A stretch of DNA of 64,000 nt from Aricia agestis (GCF_905147365.1 NC_056417.1:4796501-4860500); one strand, 5' to 3'. Positions 11,388 to 23,298 are shown, numbered from the stretch's first letter. The notes: generated by a model from the letters alone, not told the origin. Program-made: numbers and translations.

Positions 11388-11668
11388 CAAGTGTGTGCGC
11401 AGTACACAAGAGCACTCTCTATTCCTTTACTCTCATAACCCAGTGGGACGGAAGACCGATACGACTGGCGAGAGATCAGGCGCAGAACCGACTTTTTACA
11501 TGCCCATCCGACGCATGGATCATCTTACTTGTCAGATAATCAGGTGATCAGCCTGCATTGTCCTAACTCCTAACCAAACTTAGAAATAACATGTTTCTAA
11601 CGCGGGAATCGAACCCACAACCTCCGAGTCAAGAGCCACGCTCTAAGCCACTGGACCACGGAGGCGTT
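11388..11668 (-). mobile_element. SINE-2, tRNA-derived
   Basis: Read on the minus strand, the right end begins GCCTCCGTGGTCCAGTGGCT, an A-box-like promoter segment, followed by GGTTCGATTCC, a B box of tRNA type. The rest is a tRNA-unrelated body. The same body follows a tRNA-like head at 16318. It is transcribed by RNA polymerase III if active. It is not scored as a tRNA gene because the stem pairing is poor and the body is shared between copies. Confidence 0.7.
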
Positions 11669-12640
11669 AGAAAAACAGTACTAGAAAGATGTTAATAAGC
11701 TATGGCATAAGTGAAAGTGTTATGATAACGATGAAAACACTTGGAAATCCTAATTACGAAAGTATTTATTACATTAAATGTTTATTAACAGATTTTTCCC
11801 TAATAAAATGCATACTAATATCAAAAAATCCTCGAATGTGTCACACTTTTGCTGCACGATGGCCAATTTCCACCGGGAGTCGGAATTCGGTAGCAGTTTG
11901 ACAGTTGGCGGGACTAACACTAACAATAAGCGCAAATCGCAGATCGAGTTAAAACTAACTAGTAACTGCGATAGTTTCGATGTTTGCCCGATAACTTCTA
12001 TTAATGTATTATTGAGTTACGAGTATTATATTACTAGTTGAATCCCGCAATCCCGTTGCGTCGTTTATTGCGCGTGAACCGTACATTTAGCATAGTATCT
12101 TATGTCCGATTTCATCGAAAATAGTCCTGAGTTTAAGCTTGAAAAGGTATAAAAAATTATATTGTGGTTGTTTCTCAGACCTACTGAATATGGAAACTAA
12201 ACCGTCCCAGCCGTTTTTAGTGACAAAGACAAATATTTAATGTAAATTACTTATTTTATTTCTTTATAGGAATTGTATGAGGAAAAATAAATAATATTTC
12301 TCCATAAAAAACATTATATTTCGTATTCAATAAAATTCTTTGCACATACAAAACAAATACTTTGTGATACAACATAAAGAAATTTAATTATCTCTTTGCG
12401 AACCATGAATATTTGTGAAGATGAAACGTCCTTTCAAATTCCATTACCGTGTACTTCAAAGGTATTATAGTCAAAAATCATTATCTTTCTGACATTTAAT
12501 GGAAATATTGGCATTCGTTCACAGTCTGATAATTTCAATTAAAATAAAAATGTATTTAAAGATTTTTAATGATATAACCATTTAAAGGTATGTACAATTT
12601 TGCTGGATCATTAAATCTTTACTTCCTTGCTTAATATTAT
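11669..12640. other. No gene seen
   Basis: No exon or RNA gene. Overlapping open frames at 11689-12041 show no known motif. A fragment with TCTCAGACCTACTGAATATG near 12175 belongs to the repeat at 33713. Confidence 0.4.
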
Positions 12641-12689
12641 ATTAAGAAAGTGTGTATGTCTGTCTGTTTGTTACCTATTCACCCCCTTA

Positions 12690-12830
12690 GGGACGGGACA
12701 CAAAAACACGACACGACGTCGTGTCGTGGGAATCTACGACATGCGTCGTAAAAAGCTACTACTCATCATTTAATTTCTACGTGATTTTCTACGACGCGAT
12801 GTCGTACCACGTCCCGTCGTGTCCCGGCCC
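12690..12830. mobile_element. MITE with TTA target duplication, nested in a LINE tail
   Basis: The ends GGGACGGGACAC and GTGTCCCGGCCC are flanked by TTA on both sides (12687-12689, 12831-12833). ACACGACACGACGTCGTGTCGT inside is itself palindromic. The flanks GTTACCTATTCACCCCC and CCACTGCACTGAACCGATTT read continuously as a family C LINE tail, so the MITE landed in an older repeat. A 3-bp TTA/TWA duplication is usual for PIF/Harbinger elements; that assignment is inferred. Confidence 0.8.
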
Positions 12831-12833
12831 TTA

Positions 12834-14349
12834 CCACTGCACTGAACCGATTTTTATGAAATTAGGTGAGGGGATACTTTGAAACACGGGAAAGTGGTAT
12901 TTTAATTGAATTATTGTCGGTCGCGGGCGCTTGCCGTGTTGATCGGAACGTCACCTTTAGCGACACTTTGTGTCAATTACCACAGGATATTTTAGTTTTC
13001 TAATTTCGTTGTTAAAATTATCGATTGCAAGTTTTCGAAGTACCCATAATAATTAAAACCCTTTTCGCCATTTGTACCCAAGGAAGTGTATTGTTACTGC
13101 AGTACTAAAACAATAACTCCCTTCTCCTGAAGATTAAACTTTAATACTTTCGTGGGAGTCGACATCTACAGGATGCCAAATGATAAACTAGGCTCACTTA
13201 ACTTAACTCCGCCCACTCGATAATGTGAATCCATACTAATATTATAAACGCGAAAAGTTATGTCTGTCTGTTACCCCTTCACGCTTAAAATACTGAACCG
13301 ATTTTAAATAAAAAGTACCCACTTATAGAGATACTTCGAGACCCGGGAAAGGATATTTTTTTAAATATATTTATACGGATATATATTTTTTATAAAACTC
13401 TACATAATATTGCTTCATATTAAATCTCGCTAAGCTAACTGTTTGACGGCGAGATGCGCTCATCAATAAAGTTTACAATAATAATATATTAAGGGGACGA
13501 CTAACCCAAAATTGTCCTTTTTATAATTCATTATTATACTTACTTGAAAATATTCCCCGAATTGTTTCGTTTTCTAAACATAGATAATGAAACTTTACTT
13601 ACTGAACATTACTTAATGATTTTTTTTTAATGGATACATATATGGATACATCTTATAGAATTAAAATTTTAGATACATCGGGATACTATTAAGCACTGAA
13701 CGTAGAGTTAACAAATATTTTGAGATGAATTTTGAATATTTACTTTTGTACAGCTCAGCTTACTTTTTACAACTTTTGTGTTCTAATACTTTTACTACCT
13801 AAAGGTTCCGTTTAATAAGTCTTTGAGTAAAAGACTAACGAACCAATACACATAATAATTTAGTAAGTTTTTTACGTTTCTAAAACATTTAACTTACTTA
13901 AAAAAGTCCTGATTAAAAATTAATTAACAAGCACAAATTAAATGGACTTTACTATCTGCAGTTACTAAATAATAAGATTTAAATTAAACTTTAATTTCAT
14001 TGAATTACGAAGTAGCAATAAAACTTTTTAACCAGCACAAATTAACGAATAGTTAAAAAACTAAAAAACAGCTGAGTGTAATGAGATTTTCATTTAGAAC
14101 TTTCGTTGCTAGAGACAGTTTATGCTGATTAAATTGCTTAAAAGTATACTTGTAATGGTAGTCTTACTGGTTTTGATTATGTATTTAAATAGGAAGAGAG
14201 GAAGAATTTTAATTTTTTTATTTTTCAAAATATGGTCAGACAACAAAAAACAAACTAAAATCTAACAACAAAAATCTTAACATTGGCATTCCTAGTTTTT
14301 TCAAACGGAAATCTAAGAACAATAATGGGAAGATTGACTATTATTATAA
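12834..14349. other. No gene seen; family C tail fragment at about 13240-13360
   Basis: A short LINE tail (ATGTCTGTCTGTTACCCCTT) is present near 13260. The rest is very AT-rich with no exon or RNA gene recognised. Confidence 0.45.
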
Positions 14350-14595
14350 ACGAGCTTTTGCCCGCGGCTTCGCTCGCGTTAAGAAGTATTATTATATACA
14401 AATTTTCATCCCTTAAATGAACCCCTTGGGGTTGGAATTTATCAAAATCCTTTCTTAGCGGATGCCTACGTTATAACATCTACCTGCATGCCAAACAGCT
14501 CGATCGGTCCAGTGGTTTGGGCTGTGCGTTGATAGATCACTATGTCAATCAGTCAGTCACCTTTGAGTTTTATATATATAGATATAGATAGATAG
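14350..14595 (+). mobile_element. LINE tail family F, copy 3
   Basis: CGAGCTTTTGCCCGCGGCTT to TATATAGATATAGATAGATAG. Same family as the copy at 5948. Confidence 0.7.
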
Positions 14596-14689
14596 TAATT
14601 TTACACTAAATTTAACTAGCTTACGTTTAGTTTAATGTTATATTATATGCAGTACCACCGCATAGCTCAATAGCAATTAATATCAGCTG

Positions 14690-15170
14690 TAAAATATTTT
14701 TCCTTCTCGGGATTCAAAGTATCTCCCTGTCATATTTCATTAAATTCGGTTCAGCGGTTTAAGCGTGAGGAGGGAACAGACAGACAGACAGACAGACACA
14801 CTTTCACATTTTTAATATTCGTATGCATTATTATTAGTCGTGTATCTAACTATTCCTCCATCACTTACTTGTTATAGCGGAAGAGTTTGTTTGTTTGAAC
14901 GCGCTAATCTCAGGAACTACTGGTCTGATTTAAAAAAAATCTTTCAATGTTTTATAGCCTATTTATCGAGTAAGGCTATAGGCTATATATTATCACGCTA
15001 AGATCACGCGAAGATATTATTGGAGCGAAGACAAAAAGGAAAATGTGAAAAACAGCGGGGAAAAATACATATTTGAAAGTGCTTATTTCACGAAGTACTG
15101 TAGCAATTTTTATGTTATTTGGCACAGAAATAGAGTATACCACGTGAGACATAGGCTATTTATTTGTTGA
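14690..15170 (+). mobile_element. LINE tail C followed by repeat family D
   Basis: 14690-14830 is a family C tail ending in ACAGACAGACAGACAGACACAC. 14878-15170 is a family D unit: GTTTGTTTGTTTGAACGCGC, CTCAGGAACTACTGGTCTGA, then ATAGAGTATACCACGTGAGA. It is the single-copy counterpart of the array at 45480. Confidence 0.6.
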
Positions 15171-15186
15171 AAATGTACGGTTTTTT

Positions 15187-15496
15187 AATGATATAAGGGG
15201 GCAAACCAGCAAACGGGTTACCTCATGGAAAGCAACTTGCGTCGCCCATGGACACATGCAACATCAGAAGAGCTGCAGGTGCGTTGCCGGCCTTTTAAGT
15301 GGGAATAGGATTACAGGGTAGGCGAGGTAAGGAAGGGAATAGGGAAGGGAAGAGAATTGGGCCTCCGGTAAACTCACCACACTCGGCGAAACAAGCAAGC
15401 GCGGTTTCACGCCGGTTTTCTGTGAGCCCTTGGTATTTCTCAGATCGAGCCGGCCCATTCGTGCCGAAGCATGGCTCTACCTCGTATAAGTTTCCC
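15187..15496 (-). mobile_element. A-tailed retroposon (SINE-4), copy 1
   Basis: On the minus strand it reads from the GAGCCATGCTTCGGCACGAA-type start, through a C/T-rich CCCTATTCCCTT tract, AAAAGGCCGGCAACGCACCT and GTGTCCATGGGCGACGCAAG, to a CCCCCTTATATCATT end. Five copies occur in the window. Copies at 24206 and 32504 end in A-runs, which fits retroposition. No tRNA-like head was found. Confidence 0.75.
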
Positions 15497-15892
15497 TGAA
15501 ATTCCTAATTTACGCGGGCGAAGCCACACGGAATAAGAATAAGAATATTTTTATTTACAGCATCACACGAAACATCATAATAATTAAACAGTATTGAATG
15601 GTTAATTAAATCTAGTTGATGATAATATTAGTCACAAAAATCTTCCTTACCCAACACCCCCACGCTAATGCGACGTAAACAAAAGGTCGGGTAGTTTTTT
15701 ACGTCGAAAGTCCAAGTGGGCGGAAACTCGTTTACAGGTCATTAGAGTGAGGACACAGTACAAATATAAACAGTATAACAGTAACAACAAGAGCTGGGGC
15801 CAATTTTTGGCGTCACACAGCGTTAATGCGTTAAGATTACCCTGTACTCTATAAAGTTATTCAACATCACGATATATGCGGTCGATTCAAGT

Positions 15893-16140
15893 CATTTCTT
15901 TTTTTTTTTTATGAAATAAGGGGGGGCAAACGAGCCAACGGGTCACCTGAATATGGAACTGGACTTCCGTCGCCCATGGACACTCGCAGCATTGGAAGAG
16001 CTTCAAGTGCATTACCGGCCTTTTAAGAGGGAATAGGGTAATAGGGGAGGGTAGAGAAGGGAATAGGGTAGGGGATTGGGCCTCCGGTAAACTCAATCAC
16101 TCGGCGAAACACAGCCCAAGCGCTGTTTCACGCCGGTGCA
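15893..16140 (-). mobile_element. A-tailed retroposon (SINE-4), copy 2
   Basis: The minus-strand copy retains the 3' half, with the A-tail seen as the T-run at 15897-15910. It ends at CACGCCGGTG, so it is 5' truncated. Confidence 0.75.
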
Positions 16141-16317
16141 ATTTCAAAAATATAAAGTGGTATTCTGTTTATTATTATACTGTGGTAAGGGTCAACAAAA
16201 AGGACAGCCTTATTGACGCCCTAAATACTTTGTTTGAGAAGATTCTGAACTCTAAAAAGGCCTCAAAAGGCCTATTATAGTTTTGAGTTACAAAAACATT
16301 GTACACTTTTTAAAGGC

Positions 16318-16470
16318 TACTAGACCGTAGTGGTTTAGAGCGTTTTTTATATGACTCGGGTGTCGCGGGTTTGTTTCCCGCTTTACAAAAACGTTATTTT
16401 AAAGCTAGTCTCAACCAATGCAGGCTGCTCACCTAATCGTTGGACAAGAAAGATGATCTATGCATCGGAT
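16318..16470 (+). mobile_element. SINE-2, partial
   Basis: TAGACCGTAGTGGTTTAGAG resembles an A box, and GTCGCGGGTTTGTTTCCCGC a degraded B box. It is followed by CAATGCAGGCTGCTCACCTA and AAGATGATCTATGCATCGG, the body shared with the inverted copy at 11388. Confidence 0.6.
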
Positions 16471-17551
16471 AGATATGATAAACGTCCGCAGTGTCTCTAA
16501 CGCTGGATTTATATAATACGTCCGCGCGAACGAGCGGTTCGGCCACAATACCGCGAGATTACTAGCTAATATTATACTTAACGATTTATTTAAATAGCGG
16601 CGCGGTCGCTCTGTCACTTACAATATTATACGTGTAATAAAATTATTATTATTCTTAGTACTGTGTAGCCGCCAAACCGTGCGTTCGCTAATCAGTCGTA
16701 TCAGTCATCCTTCCCACTTGATCAGCCTTTCCCGAAGTGGGAGATAACGCCCTCTTGTGGGCGCTGAAGGTTTAAAGGGGGGCGGTGTGGGACCCAGAAA
16801 AAAATGGGGCGTTGTGTAGAGGCTTGGGGGTGATTTATTTCATCAGGATGGATTTTAAATTGAAACAAGGGGGGCGCTAAAATATAATTTGTTCTTAAAG
16901 TGGGAGGTAGACGAGATAATTTTAGGAACCTCTGCACTACAATATAAGAATAAGAGAAGTGCCTATTTACTTTATTTAAGCAAACACTTTCACTCTGAAT
17001 TATACTACTTCAATTTTTGGTACCCACTCATGTGAAAATTTACACCCAGTGAATTAATTTATTTAATTTGGTAAAGTAAAATAAAATTAACTAAATAAAA
17101 AAATGTACTTACACCTGCTTTTTCTCTAAAAATATTTTTCTCAGAGTAATACTAAGAAATGATAAATTCTAAATGAACTGAAAATGAATGAGGTGTAAAT
17201 AAGTATTCAAGAATTTCCTCTGGCTTTATTGTGTATAATTTATCTATTAATCTACTTTTTCGCGAATAAGAAATTTTCTTTGATAAATTATTTTCCTGAT
17301 AAATTAGGGCAAGGGGATGAGGCATACGATATTTTTATCTAACTTAAAATACTGATTTTTGCAATGTTTAAACATTCTAACTACTGTTATAGAAAAAAAT
17401 ATCAGGGCTAGCGAAACGAGCCCTAGTTTGTCCCAAAATCTAAACATTTTGTGGTACACTTTACGGAACCGCACCGCGACCACCCGAAATGGATTTTGAT
17501 ATTGAACTAACCTTTTACCGTCGGCTCACCGACGATATGCTCACCAGTATT
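16471..17551. other. No gene seen
   Basis: No exon or RNA gene recognised. GC-rich and AT-rich patches alternate without landmarks I know. Confidence 0.4.
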
Positions 17552-17835
17552 GACGACCTCTGTGGCTCAGTGGAGAGCGCGTCGGTAGCTCAAGCCGGGG
17601 GTCGCGGGTTCGAATCCCGCCGACGGAACAAAAAGTTTTCAATGTTCCCGGGTCTGGATGTGTATTAAATATGTGTATGATATAATAAAAATCTTAAATA
17701 TATGTATAGTATAAAAGTATTAAATATATTTCCGTTGTCTGGTACCTGTAACACAAGTCCTTTAGGTACTTAGCACGGGGCTAGACTGACGTGGTGTGAA
17801 GCGTCCATAAATATTATTATTATTATATTATTATT
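17552..17835 (+). mobile_element. SINE-1, tRNA-derived, copy 1
   Basis: The head ACGACCTCTGTGGCTCAGTG (A box) and GGTTCGAATCC (B box, about 17607-17617) is followed by a shared body: ATGTGTATTAAATATGTGTA, GTTGTCTGGTACCTGTAACA, CTAGACTGACGTGGTGTGAA, then a TAT/ATT-rich tail. The head resembles a tRNA, but the same body follows it at 19120, which identifies a SINE and not a functional tRNA. Confidence 0.8.
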
Positions 17836-19118
17836 GTCAGTATCGTATTATTATCAGTATTATATGTAGTCGGTACACCGCGGATGCGGTGTGCCGACAG
17901 CGCGGCGATCACGCCTATTGATTTGTGCTTTAACACAGTAATCTTTATTTATATATAGATGTGTTATCATCAGTCAGTCAAGGTGTGACGACGCGAACCC
18001 TCACAAAGCTCGGCTTTTAACTATTGTTGTCCTAAAAATTTGTTCAAGTGTAGTAAAGTACTATGAAAGAAGTTGATTCATAGGCACATAGAATTAGGTC
18101 GCATTAAGGGGGCGACTTTATAATTCATTTTTAAACTTGAAAATAAGCCCCGAATTGTTTCATTTTCTAAAAAAAGATACTACATTATATTTCCGAGGAT
18201 TTGACCTAGCGAAAACACGATATCTCAAAATTTTCACGATAGAAAAAATCACAAAGATGATAATTTTCACTAATTTTTCATATATTGCCATTACCGTGCA
18301 TTAAACTTAGGTGTTAATATTTTAATACATTGTATAAAATTCTATCATTAAGAAACTGACCTAGCGGATTTTTAAAGTGTTATTGTGAAAAAACTAATAT
18401 GGAGATGAATCCGCGTCATCCTTTTTCACCTGGCATATGGAAGACGGGCGTGAGTGTGAAGAGAGAAGAACGATGTTTGATTTTTTGCTTTAGTCGCCCT
18501 CTTCAGTCAAACGCTGCCGACAGATACGACTGACATTTAATTATTGACATTACTTGACCAAATGACGTAGACGTCAGTCAGGTTATAAATCAATTATTTA
18601 TTTGACGGTACGTTCAAATATCAGTTCTTACACACGTTTGTACCACCAGCTACTTAGTAAAACTAATACATTACTTACATTTTTTTCCAAAAGGTTTCCA
18701 TTAAGCTCTCAAAGAACTTTCTCGAAACTTTTAAGTATCTTATCAGTTGCGTCGTTTTTATGGAACGTTAAAAATACTTTAACTGGCACTGCATTCTTAA
18801 TGAAAATCTGCTCGAAATTTTACGTTAACAATATTTTTGAGAGGCGTTTTGTAGTACTTTTTATTTTTACGACCGTAAAATAAAACAAAAAACGTACGAA
18901 ATTTAAGGGTGCGGAGAATTTAAAGTGGACATTAATTCTCACTTATATTTGGCTTTAAATGTTTAACTTCTTCAATAAAATTTGGTAAAATATTCCGAAA
19001 AAGTTTAGTTGGCTAATGACAAGCAACTGCCGTTTAGAGCGAGGCCACATTCCCTCGTTGGATTGTTGACGGATTAACGAATTGTATGCCATACTGCCTG
19101 GCATAGTAGCTAAAAGTT
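17836..19118. other. No gene seen
   Basis: No exon or RNA gene recognised. An open frame at 18602-18883 has no known motif. Confidence 0.4.
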
Positions 19119-19119
19119 T

Positions 19120-19382
19120 GACGACCTCTGTGGCTCTGTGGTTGAGCACGTAGTCAGCGCTCGCGGGTGTCGCGGGTTTGAATCCCGCCGACGAAATAAA
19201 AAGTTTCTATATGGGTCATTGATGTGTATTAAATATGTGTATTATGTAATAAAAATCTTAATGTGAATAACATTATTAGTATTAGATATATTTTGCGTTG
19301 TCTGGTACCCGTAGCACAAGTCTTTCGGGTACTTACCACGGGACTAGACTGACGTGGTGTGAAGCGTCTATAGATAATTGCA
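19120..19382 (+). mobile_element. SINE-1, copy 2
   Basis: ACGACCTCTGTGGCTCTGTG head, GGTTTGAATCC B box, and the same body and GACGTGGTGTGAAGCGTCTA end as copy 1. A 5'-truncated inverted copy lies at 60493. Confidence 0.8.
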
Positions 19383-19713
19383 TCGTAGCTGTTAGTTTCT
19401 TTTTCTCTGTCTCCACAGACAACTTAATTTGTACTTTAATTATTATAAAATAAAGTTTTTATTCCAACGCCCATGTTTACTACACGTGCGCTATATTAAT
19501 TTTTATCTAGAATTCTAGAGCAAAGCTATGAAAGTTTTAACCTAATTAAAAATACATTTTAGAACACCAAACTAGAATGTAGTTTGATGTTTCTCATTCA
19601 AGTTTATAGGAACTATTCATTAACTGGTTGAATAGTTAGTCAGCTGTAGCTTAAGATGTGATAGCTTATTTTTATAACAGTGAAGAAACCTTTCATGTTA
19701 TAATAGTCTAGGC

Positions 19714-19904
19714 CAGCGGTCGGCAACAGGCGGACCGCGAAAGGTCGAAACTCGGACCGCGAAATATTCTGATGTATTTTATACCAAGTATCAATGAATA
19801 CAAAGGTAAGGTTTAAGCTACATAGGACAAGTTTTTTTTTCTGGACCTCGTTAAAATTTTCCGACAGTATCCGGACCCCACCCAAAATTACTTGCCGACC
19901 CGTG
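19714..19904. mobile_element. hAT-type MITE with 8-bp target duplication
   Basis: The ends CAGCGGTCGGCAACAGG and CTTGCCGACCCGTG are inverse with few mismatches. The flanks are GTCTAGGC on both sides (19706-19713, 19905-19912). It has the same end motif as the element at 10119 but a different interior. It is 191 bp and non-coding. Confidence 0.88.
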
Positions 19905-20120
19905 GTCTAGGCTATAAGACTACAGGGTGTAACAAAACTTAGTGATAATACCTTAGGTTGTGTGTGTGTTCCTTATATAGAGATCACAGTGAAAGAAACA
20001 GCGCTGAAAAAGTAACTTTAAAAAAAATGTATGGAAATCTCTGACGCTGGGACGCTTGCAGGTACAAATCTAAGAAAATGGTCGTTCTGTGCTGCTACTT
20101 TCACAGTGAAGTCTATAATA

Positions 20121-21407
20121 GTAGGGCGGTCCGATAAGTACTTAGCCTCACCGCCCAGTGGCGCCATTATTGCAAGATAAATTTATTATCGTGTAGTATA
20201 TTCTCGTAGACGGCTACTGTTAAAATTTCAGCCAAATCGGACTCTTAATTTGATTTTGACCGCAGGTGGAATCCGGCGTGTCCGCAGATTTTAGAAAAAT
20301 GGAAAAAGAGCAATATCGATCGGTGATTCGATTCTTGTTTTTGGAAGGGAAATCACGCACCGAAATCAAAGAGCGCTTGGATTCTGTGTACGGTGACTCT
20401 TCTCCTTCGATGGCGACCGTCAAAAATTGGTTTAACGAGTTTCGGCGTGGTCGCACGTCGGTTTTTGATGAGCCACGCCCAGGTACCCCGAAAACGGCCA
20501 CTACGGATGATAATGTGACAAAAATCCACGATCTCGTGTTGGCAGACCGCGATTGAAGATACGCGAGATAGCTGAGACAGTAGGCATCTCGAAAGACCGC
20601 GTGGGACATATCCTGCATGAAATTTTGGGCATGAGAAAGCTGTCGGCGCGATGGGTGCCGCGTTTGCTCACTCCAGATAACAAGCGTAACCGTGAGATCA
20701 TTTCAGATCAGTGTTTGACGCTGTTTAAGCGCAATCCGAAGGAGTTTCTGCGTCGTTTCGTGACCGCCGATGAAACATGGATCCACTGGTATACGCCAGA
20801 GACCAAGGAACAGTCGAAACAGTGGACTTCACCTGGCGAACGTGCTCCGAAGAAGGCGAAGACTGTCCTATCAGCCGGAAAGGTGATGGCCACCGTTTTC
20901 TGGGATTCACACGGTGTGATCTACATCGACTACTTGGTGAAGGGTAAAACGATCACAGGTTTGTACTATGCCGAATTATTGGGCCGGTTCGACGCCGAAT
21001 TGCAGAAAAAACGGCCCCATTTGGCGAAGAAAAAAGTGCTCTTCCACCATGACAACGCACCGGCTCACACCTCCGCCCTCGCCACGGCCAAATTAGTCGA
21101 ATTGGGCTACGAACTGCTGCCCCATCCACCGTATTCTCCGGATTTGGCCCCCTGCGACTTCTTTTTATTTCCAAACTCGAAAAGGTTACTCGCCGGGCAG
21201 AAATTTGAGTCGAATGAGCAGGTCGTTGCCGCCACGGAGGCCTTTTTTGCAGACCTCGAGAAAACATTTCAGATGGGATAAAGAAGTTGGAGCATCGCTG
21301 GGTTAAGTGTATCGAGCTAAAAGGAGACTACGTCGAGAAATAAATCGCCACTTTTCCAAAATGTTCGTTTTTCTTTTGTAGGCTAAGTACTTATCGGACC
21401 ACCCTCG
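20121..21407 (+). mobile_element. mariner transposon, inactive
   Basis: The 1287-bp element has 28-bp terminal inverted repeats (20121-20148 and 21380-21407) matching at 25 positions, with GGTCCGATAAGTACTTAGCC as the common core. It is flanked by TA (20119-20120 and 21408-21409), the standard mariner target. Length, ends and the encoded DD34D transposase all agree. The good inverted repeats suggest recent arrival, but its own transposase is broken. Confidence 0.93.
20299..21343 (+). pseudogene. mariner transposase, two frameshifts
   Basis: From ATG 20299 (MEKEQYRSVIRFLF) the frame gives the N-terminal paired helix-turn-helix DNA-binding region, with the WFNEFRRGR signature. It then shifts near 20548, where about one base is missing after LADR. 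The second frame (about 20553-21281) carries the catalytic core: TADETWIHW (first Asp), HHDNAPAHTS (second Asp) and YSPDLAPCDFFLF (third Asp, 34 residues after the second). This is the mariner DD34D triad, and all three Asp are present. A second shift near 21272 separates the C-terminus, which resumes to a TAA at 21341-21343. The upstream frame can be extended left without an ATG, so I chose 20299. Subfamily not assigned. Confidence 0.92.
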
Positions 21408-21463
21408 TATAAGGGACACATACACACCCTAAAGTATTTTCACTCAGTTTGTTACACTCTGTA

Positions 21464-21960
21464 TAGTCACAAAAGTTTGTATCATTTTATTCATATACGA
21501 AAAAAATAGGCAAACTGGCTTACTGTGTTCTTGGTTTCTTTTAATTAAAACATTAAAAAAGTAAAGTAAAACAAAAATTATATTTGATGGGGGATAAAAC
21601 CCAAAATAAAAATTTTAAATTATAACATCGTTATTAACAAACGCATTAATATCACTTAGCAGGAAGAAGGCCGTTCTAATTAATTAAATTACCAGTTAAA
21701 TGTGAATAACATCTTCAACTCCCAATAAAACAGCAAAAGTTCCATTTTAACTTCGATTGTTTAATAAACTTCAAAACAAAGTAATTAGAAGTTGGAGTGC
21801 CTCTGAAGATATTTCATAAGATCATCTAAATTATCCTAATGGCGAAGATTAATCTGCTAAGTTAACGTTCATGATCCCACACATTTAAACTTATATGTCT
21901 AGCTTTAACATTACTCTTTAGAACAGGCTTTTAAGACAGTAATAGTTACTACTTAAAAAA
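21464..21960. other. No gene seen
   Basis: AT-rich, with no exon, RNA gene or recognised repeat. Confidence 0.45.
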
Positions 21961-21964
21961 AAAC

Positions 21965-22228
21965 TTGAGAGTCCGTGGCCTAGTGGGTAGACCTTCCGTT
22001 CGCACTCCTAGAAGGTGCAGGTTCGAACCCGGGTGGAAGCGTGTACCTATGAGACATTTTCTGATCTCAAGTACATAATACGCACGCTCGTACGGTGAAG
22101 GAAAACATCGTGAGGAAACCCGCACATAGTTGGTCCCAGACGTATTGACTAGTTCTTTCCTCTGGACTAGGCCGACTATGATGCGAGAATGCCGTATGCG
22201 CTCGGGCAACCATACGGACATTTAAAAA
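21965..22228 (+). mobile_element. SINE-3, tRNA-derived
   Basis: GAGAGTCCGTGGCCTAGTGG (A box) and GGTTCGAACCCGGGTGGAAG (B box) form a tRNA-like head. The body has AAGGAAAACATCGTGAGGAA and GACGTATTGACTAGTTC. Single copy here. The head lacks a clean acceptor stem, so I do not call a functional tRNA. Confidence 0.65.
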
Positions 22229-22612
22229 TCTTGTCCCAGGCACTACAGTATTTGAGGAGTGGTTACTTCGCTCTGAAAAATACTGTATAGATCATCCACA
22301 ACGGATGTAAAGGCCTAGTTTAGTTACTACTTAGCATGGGCATACCCAGGGGGGGGGGGCGGCTGCCCACCCCTGGATCATGTGGACGTCCCTACTAAGT
22401 ATCTTATCTATTACTTTTATCTATAAAAATTAAGAAAACTAATCTTTGCCATTTGTTTGCAATACAATATTTTACAACTAAAAATGATATATTTTTTTAT
22501 TCTTTATAAACACCTAGCTTATAAAAAATTTGATTTGTCCCCCCTTGGCCCAGAACCTGGGTACGCCCATGCTACTTACTGTATAACTGTAACCCAAATT
22601 GTAAATCACTTT
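22229..22612. other. No gene seen
   Basis: Contains a run of ten G near 22350 and no recognised feature. Confidence 0.4.
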
Positions 22613-23298
22613 TTAAGGATGTATATAACATTTATAAATTCAAAGATTCTGACCTAAATTCGAAATATATAGTAGAATATAACATCCTGCATCGATTGAT
22701 ACCAAAAAATCAATACCTTACCGACAAGTTACGTGAAATAATTCATTTTAAAAATTCCATTTATCATACGTAATGTTTGCCGGAAGTGTTACAATTTTTG
22801 AGAATTCATCAGAATTGGTAACTTTGTATCAAAGATGAACATCTAAAAAACTGCTTATCAATTTCTTTGTACGATTTGCGATTTTTTTAAGCCCAAATAA
22901 AAGTGGGTTCACCGGTATTTCTGGGGAAATATTTCAAATTGAAATTTATGAAAATTATCCTTCGAAGGGTGCGACAAGACTTTATATGAACTTGGGCGGG
23001 GGCGCTGCTGGTAAAGAACTGTCAAATATGTCGTTTTTGTATGTGCCAGCGTTAGTTCCTTTTTTCGCCACCTTCATTTATAACTTTGCCGAGCTTTCTT
23101 GGCCGACATTTGCGGTAGTCAAATTACAACAATTTTTTTTTTCAATAATAATTAAATATCGAATAGTTCTTTAAAAATCTATTATAAAAAATCATTATAA
23201 TGAATAATAAGTGTCTGGGTGTCCAATTTTTTACATATTTAGTACTTTCATAATTTGATTGGATGTAGTACTCAATTTGACCTTATATGCATCCTTAA
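22613..23298 (+). mobile_element. piggyBac-type TTAA MITE, copy 1
   Basis: It begins TTAAGGATGTATATAA and ends TTATATGCATCCTTAA, inverse ends whose outermost four bases are TTAA, the target of piggyBac-like elements. The 686 bp match the copy at 35735 along their length. A frame near 22986 encodes MNLGGGAAGKELSNMSF and continues to FATFIYNFAELSWP. I recognise no domain in it. Upstream of that, this copy is interrupted by stops. Confidence 0.75.

Larger units (their letters stand above)
19921..21463. mobile_element. MITE (about 256 bp) split by a mariner
   Basis: The left end TACAGGGTGTAACAAAACTT (19921) and right end GTTTGTTACACTCTGTA are inverse. The segment between them is interrupted by the mariner at 20121-21407. 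Without it the remaining 200 + 56 bp correspond to the uninterrupted copy at 27699-27932, including the shared GATCA(C)AGTGAAAG and CTGCTACTTTCACAGTGAA motifs. Confidence 0.8.

Noticed and set aside
17556..17628. tRNA-like sequence with A and B boxes
   Set aside because: The same head and the same 3' body occur at 19120, and the body alone at 60493. It is a SINE, not a tRNA gene.
20220..20701. Minus-strand frames of 132 and 66 codons
   Set aside because: Shadows of the mariner transposase.
21968..22040. tRNA-like sequence with GGTTCGAACC B box
   Set aside because: The acceptor stem does not pair cleanly and a SINE-type body follows.
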